A stretch of DNA of 64,000 nt from Adiantum capillus-veneris (lineage: Eukaryota; Streptophyta; Polypodiopsida; Polypodiales; Pteridaceae), in NCBI GenBank assembly GCA_014529385.2, contig CM043957.1, forward strand, positions 89,306,881 through 89,370,880, given 5' to 3'. Both the position numbers and the translations under genes were made by a program. Below, one piece after another: positions 58,218 through 64,000 of this stretch. The notes beneath the pieces were generated by a model that was not told the origin of the DNA, searched no databases, and saw only the letters and a program-made list of their open reading frames with translations. How positions within the stretch are numbered: position 1 is the stretch's first letter; every line of letters begins with the position of its first letter.

Positions 58218-59469
58218 ATCCCATCCGGCACGAGATGCATGTCCCTCTGCAATTCCACTTGCTGCCTTTGGTGGTCGTCCTGAGAAGATCCATTGACTCC
58301 GTAAATGTCTCAATATTTGGCTGTAAGGTTGCTTGACATACAATGCCTGAGCCTCCTCATTTGCAATGGCAGATATAGCAGTTGCAACAAATGGAGGAGC
58401 ATTCACAACAATGCGAGCCTTTCTAAATTTATACACGCTAATCAGTCTTTCAAATATCTCTTTGTTGTTTTGTTCATTGTGAAGCAAAAATTTTGCAGCA
58501 TAGATTGAATGTTGCCCATCAAGAATCCAATAATGATAATCTTTAATTTTTTGCTCCTCTACCTCTTCTACTACCAAAGGAGTCCCCTTCTTTGATTTTG
58601 CATTTCGAACAGGCATCAAATATGCACATGCTGCAGGCTTGGTCGTACTCCGTGAAAATCCAAATAACACACTTTCAGCGTGTTTTTTATCCATAATACG
58701 TGCATTATAGTGATCAGGAGCAAGCCAACAATTTTGAATAGGGATATCAAATTCCCTATATTGGAAAGGAAAATAATTTATGTACTTATTCATTCCACCT
58801 GTATCTTTTCCTTGTCCTTTCATGGCCTCAGCTTCTAAAACATCTGGATCCACAATTCTCATCTTTGACATTGAACCCTTTGTTGATGAGGATGCCAAAG
58901 ATGCCTTGTCTACATCCAAAATGGAACTAGTTCGCTTAGCTGCTACTTTTTGCACTTTTGCTTGCTTCTTTGTGGATGGTGGTCGTGAAGCTTTCACCTT
59001 TTTTCGTTGAAGTGTGGCAATGATGGAGCTTTGAAGTTGATCTGCTGTGATGTTTGGATTTGATTCTGCTTCCATCCTCGAGAAAACATTGTCTCTTCTT
59101 TGTTTCTAGACATGCGCTCCAATGCATATGCTCCTGGAGATAGTTGAAATTCTAGATTCATTGGAACTAGAATGTCAATGCATTCCACATCCGCATGACT
59201 ATCAACTACAGAGACAGATGCTTCCACAACTAGAATGTCAATGCATTCCACATCCGCATGACTATCAACTACAGAGACAGATGCTTCCACAACTTGTCCA
59301 ACATCTTCAAACAAGCTGTCATTCTCCTTTTTGGCAATAAATAGATGCACCTTATGAAATTGTTCACCCTCTATACCATGTATGTCCAAATACCATTTCC
59401 TAAGATCATTGCAAGTATAGTCAACTGAGACAGCAACCCTTGCAACCTGTTTTTTTGGAGCCATCTTTC
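58218..59469 (-). pseudogene. ParB-SET gene, exon 1 with ParB/DGQH-like domain
   Basis: An acceptor (GTTTCAG) at 59470 leads to the start ATG 59462-59464 (MAPKKQVARVAVSVDYT). A 63-bp exact tandem duplication (from 59165 and 59228) doubles a 21-residue segment, VEASVSVVDSHADVECIDIL. Near 59050-59075 the frame shifts by one base into ADQLQSSIIATLQRKK. The conserved part follows: NYFPFQYREFDIP, LAPDHYNARIMDKKHAESVL, and YHYWILDGQHSIYAAKFLL. This resembles the ParB/sulfiredoxin fold, whose signature is a V-D-G-x-H-R-like motif preceded by N-x-R-x-i-d; the Arg after His is Ser here. Donor GTAAGT at 58217. Function unknown; the ParB assignment is by motif only. Confidence 0.6.
59165..59290 (-). repeat. 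63-bp tandem duplication in exon 1
   Basis: Two copies that appear identical, period 63, preserving the frame. Confidence 0.9.
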
Positions 59470-59539
59470 CTGAAACAAAAAAAACCAAATGTTATTTTAG
59501 CATATACTTTTTTGTAATGAATTAAGTTTGTGTGAATAC

Positions 59540-62500
59540 AAGGTCCACCACTTGTTCAAGTTAGATCTAAGCAAGTATACATAGTAATCTTTTAAGCTAG
59601 TAAACTAAGGGAAGGGAGAAGTAAGGTCCACCACTTGTCCAAGCTCAGCTCTAGACAACATGGAGAGATTCGAGGTCTACTAATTGTCTAATATAGGCTA
59701 ACTATATTGAAACATAGAGAGAAGCAAAGGTCCACCACTTGTCCAATCTAGGGTCCATTGAAACATGGAGAGAAGGATGCTCCACCATTTGTCCAAAATA
59801 GGCTCCATTGAAACATGAAGAGAAGCAATATGCACCATGTCTTCGAGATGCTACGCTCCATTGAAATACCTTAAACCCACGATCTTTTGTATATGTGGGG
59901 TTTAAATTCAAGGGCCACCACTTGTCCAACCTATTCTCCCTAGTAGCATGAGTGGTTTGGTCTCAAGATTCACCACTTTTCCACTCTATGTCATTATATT
60001 AAGAAGATATAGGTGTTAAGGTCCACCACTTGTCCAACCTATAAGGCTATATCTAAAATGGTATTATTTACCACCACTTGGAATGCACATGATAGGTTTT
60101 ACATAGAAGTCTGGTTCCAAGGTCCACCACTTGTCCAAGCTAACTCTATTGAAACATAGAGAGAATCAAAGGTCCACACCTTGTCCAAGCTAGGCTCCAT
60201 TGAAACATGGAGAGAAGGATGCTCCACCATTTGTCCAAGCCAGGTTCGATTGAAACATGAAGAGAATCAAGCTGCACCATGTCTCCAAAATGCTAGGCTC
60301 CATTGAAATATCTTAAACCCATGATATTTCGTACATGGGGGGTTTACATTCAAGGTCCACCACTTGTCCAACCTATTATCACTAGTAGCATGAGTGGTTT
60401 GGTCTCAAGATTCACCACTTTTCCACTTTATGTCATTATATTAAGAAGATCTGGGTGTTAAGGTCCACCACTTGTCCAACCTATAAGGCTATATCTTAAA
60501 GGGTATTCTTTCTGACCACTTGGAATGACCATGATAGGTTTTACATGGGGGTTTGGTTCCAAGGTCCACCACTTGTCTAAGATAACACTATTGAAACATA
60601 GACAGAAGCAAAGGTCCACCACTTGTCCAAGCTAGGGTCCATTGAAACATGGAGAGAAGGATGCTCCACCATTTGTCCAAGATAGGCTCTATTGAAACAT
60701 GAAGAGAAGCAAGCTGCACCATGTCTCCAAGATGCTAAGATCCATTGAAATACCTTAAACCCACGATATTTTGTACATGGGGAGTTTACATTCAAGGTCC
60801 ACCACTTGTCCAACTTATTATCTCTAGTAGCATGGGTGGTTTGGTCTCAAGATTCACCACTTTTCCACTCTATGTCATTACGTTAAGAAGATCTGGGTGT
60901 TAAGGTCGACAACTTGTCCAACCTATAAGGGTATATCTTAAAGGGTATTATTTCTCACCACTTGAAATGTCCATGATATGTTTTACATGGGGGTTTGGTT
61001 CCAAGGTCCACCACTTTTCCAAGCTAACTCTATTGAAACATAGAGAGAAACAAAGGTCCACCACATGTCAAGCTAGGCTCCATTGAAACATGGAGAGAAG
61101 GATGCTCTACCATTTGTCGAAGCTAACTCTATTGAAACATGGGGGGTTTACATTCAAGGTCCACCACTTGTCCAACCTATTAACGTTAGTAGCATGAGTG
61201 GTTTGGTCTCAAGATTCACCACTTTTTCACTCTATGTCATTATATTAAGAATATCTGGGTGTTAAGGTCCACCACTTGTCCAACCTATAAGGCTATATCT
61301 TAAGGGTTATTCTTTCTCACCACTTGGAGTGACCATGATAGGTTTTACATGGGGGTTTGGTTCCAAGGTCCACCACTTGTCCAAGATAACTCTATTGAAA
61401 CACAGAGAGACGCAAAGGTCCACCACTTGTCCAAGCTAGGGTCCATTGAAACATGGAGAGAAGGATGCTCCACCATTTGTACAAGATACGCTTCATTGAA
61501 AAATGAAGAGAAGCAAGCTACACCATGTCTCCAAGATGCTAAGCTCCATTGAAATACCTTAAACCCATGATATTTCGTACATGGGGGGTTTACATTCAAG
61601 GTCCACCACTTGTCCAACCTATTATTTATAGTAGCATGAGTGATTTGGTCTCAAGATTCACCACTTTTCCACTCTATGTCATTATATTAAGAATATCTGG
61701 GTGCTAAGGTCCACCACTTGTCCAACCTATAAAGATATATCTTAAACTTTATTCTTTCTCACCACTTGGAGTTACCATGATAGGTTTTACATGGGAGTTT
61801 GGTTACAAGGCCCACCACTTGTCCAAGCTAACTCTATTGAAACATAGAGAGAAGCAAAGGTCCACCACTTGTCCAAGCTAGGCTCCATTGAAACATGGAG
61901 AGAAGGATGCTCCACCATTTGTCAAAGATAGGCTCCATTGAAACATGAAGAGAATCAAGCTGCACCATGTCTCCAAGATGCTAGGCTCCATTGAAATACC
62001 TTAAACCCATGATATTTCGTACATAGGGGGTATACATTCAAGGTCCACCACTTGTCCAACCTATTATCCTTAGTAGCATGAGTGGTTTGGCCTCAAGATT
62101 CACCACTTTTCCACTCTATGTCATTATGTTAAGAAGATCTAGGTTTTAAGGTCGACCACTTGTCCAACCTATAAGGCTAGATCTTTAAGGGTATTATTTC
62201 TCACCACTTGGAATGACCATGATATGTTTTACATGGGGGTTTGGTTCCAAGGTCCACCACTTGTTCAAGCTAACTCTATGGAAACATAGAGAGAAGCAAA
62301 GGTCCACAACTTATCCAAGCTAGGCTCCATTGAGACATTTAGAGAAGGATGATCCCCCATTGGTGGAAGATAGGCTCCATCGAAACATGAAGAGAAGCAA
62401 GCTGCACCATGTCTCCAAGATGTTAGGCTTCATCGAAATACCTTAAACCCAGGATATTTTGTACATGGGGGGTTTACATTCAAGGGCCACCACTTGTCCA

Positions 62501-64000
62501 AGTTATTATCGCTAGTAGCATGAGTGGTTTTGTCTCAAGATTCACCACTTTTCCACTCTATGTCATTATATTAAGAATATGTGGTTGTTAAGGTCCACCA
62601 CTTGTCCAACCTATAAGTCCATATCTTAAAGATTATTCTTTCTTACCACTTGGAGTGACCATGATAGGTTTTATATGGGGGTTTGGTTCCAAGCTCCACC
62701 ACTTGTCCAAGCTAACTCTATTGAAACAGAGAGAGAAGCAAAGGTCCACCACTTGTTCAAGCTAGGCTCCATTGAAACATGGAGAGAAGGATGCTCCACC
62801 ATTTGTCCAAGATAGGCTCCATTGAAACATGACGAGAAGCAAGTTGCACCATGTCTCCAAGATGCTACGCTCTATCGAAAAACATTAAACCCATGATATG
62901 TCGTAGATGAGGGGTTTACATTCAAGGTCCAACACTTGTCCAAGCTATTATTGGTAGTAGCCTGAGTGGTTTGGTCTCAAGATTCACCACTTTTCCACTC
63001 TATGTCATTATATTAAGAATATGTGGGTGTTAAGGTCCACCACTTGTACAACCTATAAGGCTACATCTTAAAGGTTATTCTTTCGTACCACTTGGAGTGA
63101 CCATGATAGGTTTTACATGGGGGTTTGGTTCCAAGGTCCACCACTTATCCAAGCTAACTCTATTGAATTATAGAAAGAAGCAAAGGTCCACCACTTGTCT
63201 AAGCTAGGCTCCATTGAAACATGGAGAGAAGAATGCTCCATCATTTGTCGAAGCTAACTCTATTGAAACATGGGGGGTTTACGTTCAAGGTCCACCACTT
63301 GTCCAAGCTATTACCGCTAGTAGCATGAGTGATTTTGTCTCAAGATTCACCACTTTATCACTCTATGTCATTATATTAAGTATATGTGGGTGTTAAGGTC
63401 CACCACTTGTCCAGCCTATAAGGCTATATCTTAAAGTTTATTCTTTCTCACGACTTGGAGTGACCATGATAGGTTTTACATTGGGGTTTGGTTCCAAGGT
63501 CCACCACTTGTCCAAGCTAACTCTATTGAAACATAGAGAGAAACAAAGGTCCACCACTTGTCCAAGCTAGGCTCCATTGAAACATGGAGACAACGATGCT
63601 CCACCATTTGTCGAAGCTAAGTCTATTCAAACATGGGGGATTTACATTCAAGGTCCACCACTTGTCCAAGCTATTATCGCTAGTAGCATGAGTGGTTTTG
63701 TCTCAAGATTCACCACTTTTTCACTCTATGTCATTATATTAAGACTATTTGGGTGTTAAGGTCCGCCACTTGTCCAACCTATAAGGCTATATCTTAAAGG
63801 TTATTCCTTCTCACCACTTGGAGTGACCATGATAAGTTTTACATGGGGGTTTGGTTCCAAGGTCCACCACTTGTCCAAGCTAACTCTATTGAATCATAGA
63901 GAGAAGCAAAGGTCCACCACTTGTCCAAGCTACGGTCCATTGAAACATGGAGAGAAGGATGCTCCACCATTTGTCCAAGATAGGCTCCATCGAAAAATGA
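59540..64000 (+). repeat. Higher-order satellite array, 442-bp unit
   Basis: The unit mark GGTTCC(AAGG) recurs at 60113, 60555, 60998, 61359, 61801, 62243, 62685, 63127, 63489 and 63853. Spacings are 442-443, with shorter units of 361-364. The short form lacks about 80 bp, from the third monomer to the GGGGGGTTTACATTC mark. Each unit holds about seven monomers of 50-90 bp centred on TCCACCACTTGTCC or a variant (CACCATTTGTCC, CACCACTTTTCC). The array runs off the window end. Predicted peptides over it are artefacts. Confidence 0.95.

Noticed and set aside
27195-59469. Endogenised giant-virus segment (kinase, RING, ParB-like, SET, FCP1-like)
   Set aside because: These families do occur in giant viruses, but the exons have plant-type splice sites, introns full of satellite, and no capsid, polymerase or helicase hallmark gene.
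59540-64000. Regular repeats suggesting a CRISPR-like array
   Set aside because: The units are satellite monomers with drifting repeats and spacers that themselves recur; the sequence is eukaryotic, with introns and retrotransposons.

Overview
The window is nuclear DNA of a land plant with a large, repeat-laden genome; a fern or lycophyte is plausible, but I cannot fix the taxon. Three points support this: Ty3/gypsy and Ty1/copia elements with plant tRNA primer sites, spliceosomal introns in the host-like genes, and kilobases of tandem satellite inside and between exons. I see no bacterial or organellar genes.

Layout. 1-5204: two decayed chromovirus copies, A (integrase end plus 3' LTR) and B (RNase H to chromodomain), fused head to tail. 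5205-7071: AG microsatellites, a GC-rich 90-bp hairpin, and a row of about eight hairpins whose loops are conserved while their stems vary. 7072-26388: a long degenerate Ty3/gypsy element D (AATAC target duplication, tRNA-Asp primer site). It carries a second retropepsin-like domain after integrase and a further ORF behind a TATA box. A copia element E (16741-22254, CAAGG duplication, opposite strand) sits inside the D integrase. 27195-32369: a broken kinase-like gene, a broken RING-finger gene and a broken hAT transposase, followed at 33327-33450 by a second GC-rich hairpin like the one at 6062.

33.8-64 kb: a satellite with a repeat unit near 442 bp (six or seven related monomers around TCCACCACTTGTCC). 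It is mostly in one orientation at 33.8-41.9 kb and inverted at 45-47 and 59.5-64 kb. Minus-strand genes lie between the arrays: two FCP1/NIF-type phosphatase-like genes with changed catalytic motifs, and a gene that appears to join an N-terminal ParB/DGQH-like domain to a C-terminal SET domain. A young, nearly intact chromovirus C (48874-57758, GACCA duplication) is inserted in an exon of that gene. Removing C and one duplication restores the reading frame.

Almost every gene and element here is broken. Most premature stops are explained by a single C-to-T change (CAA, CAG or CGA to stop), the expected mark of methylated, silenced DNA. Element C is the exception; its main visible lesion is one gag-pol frameshift.
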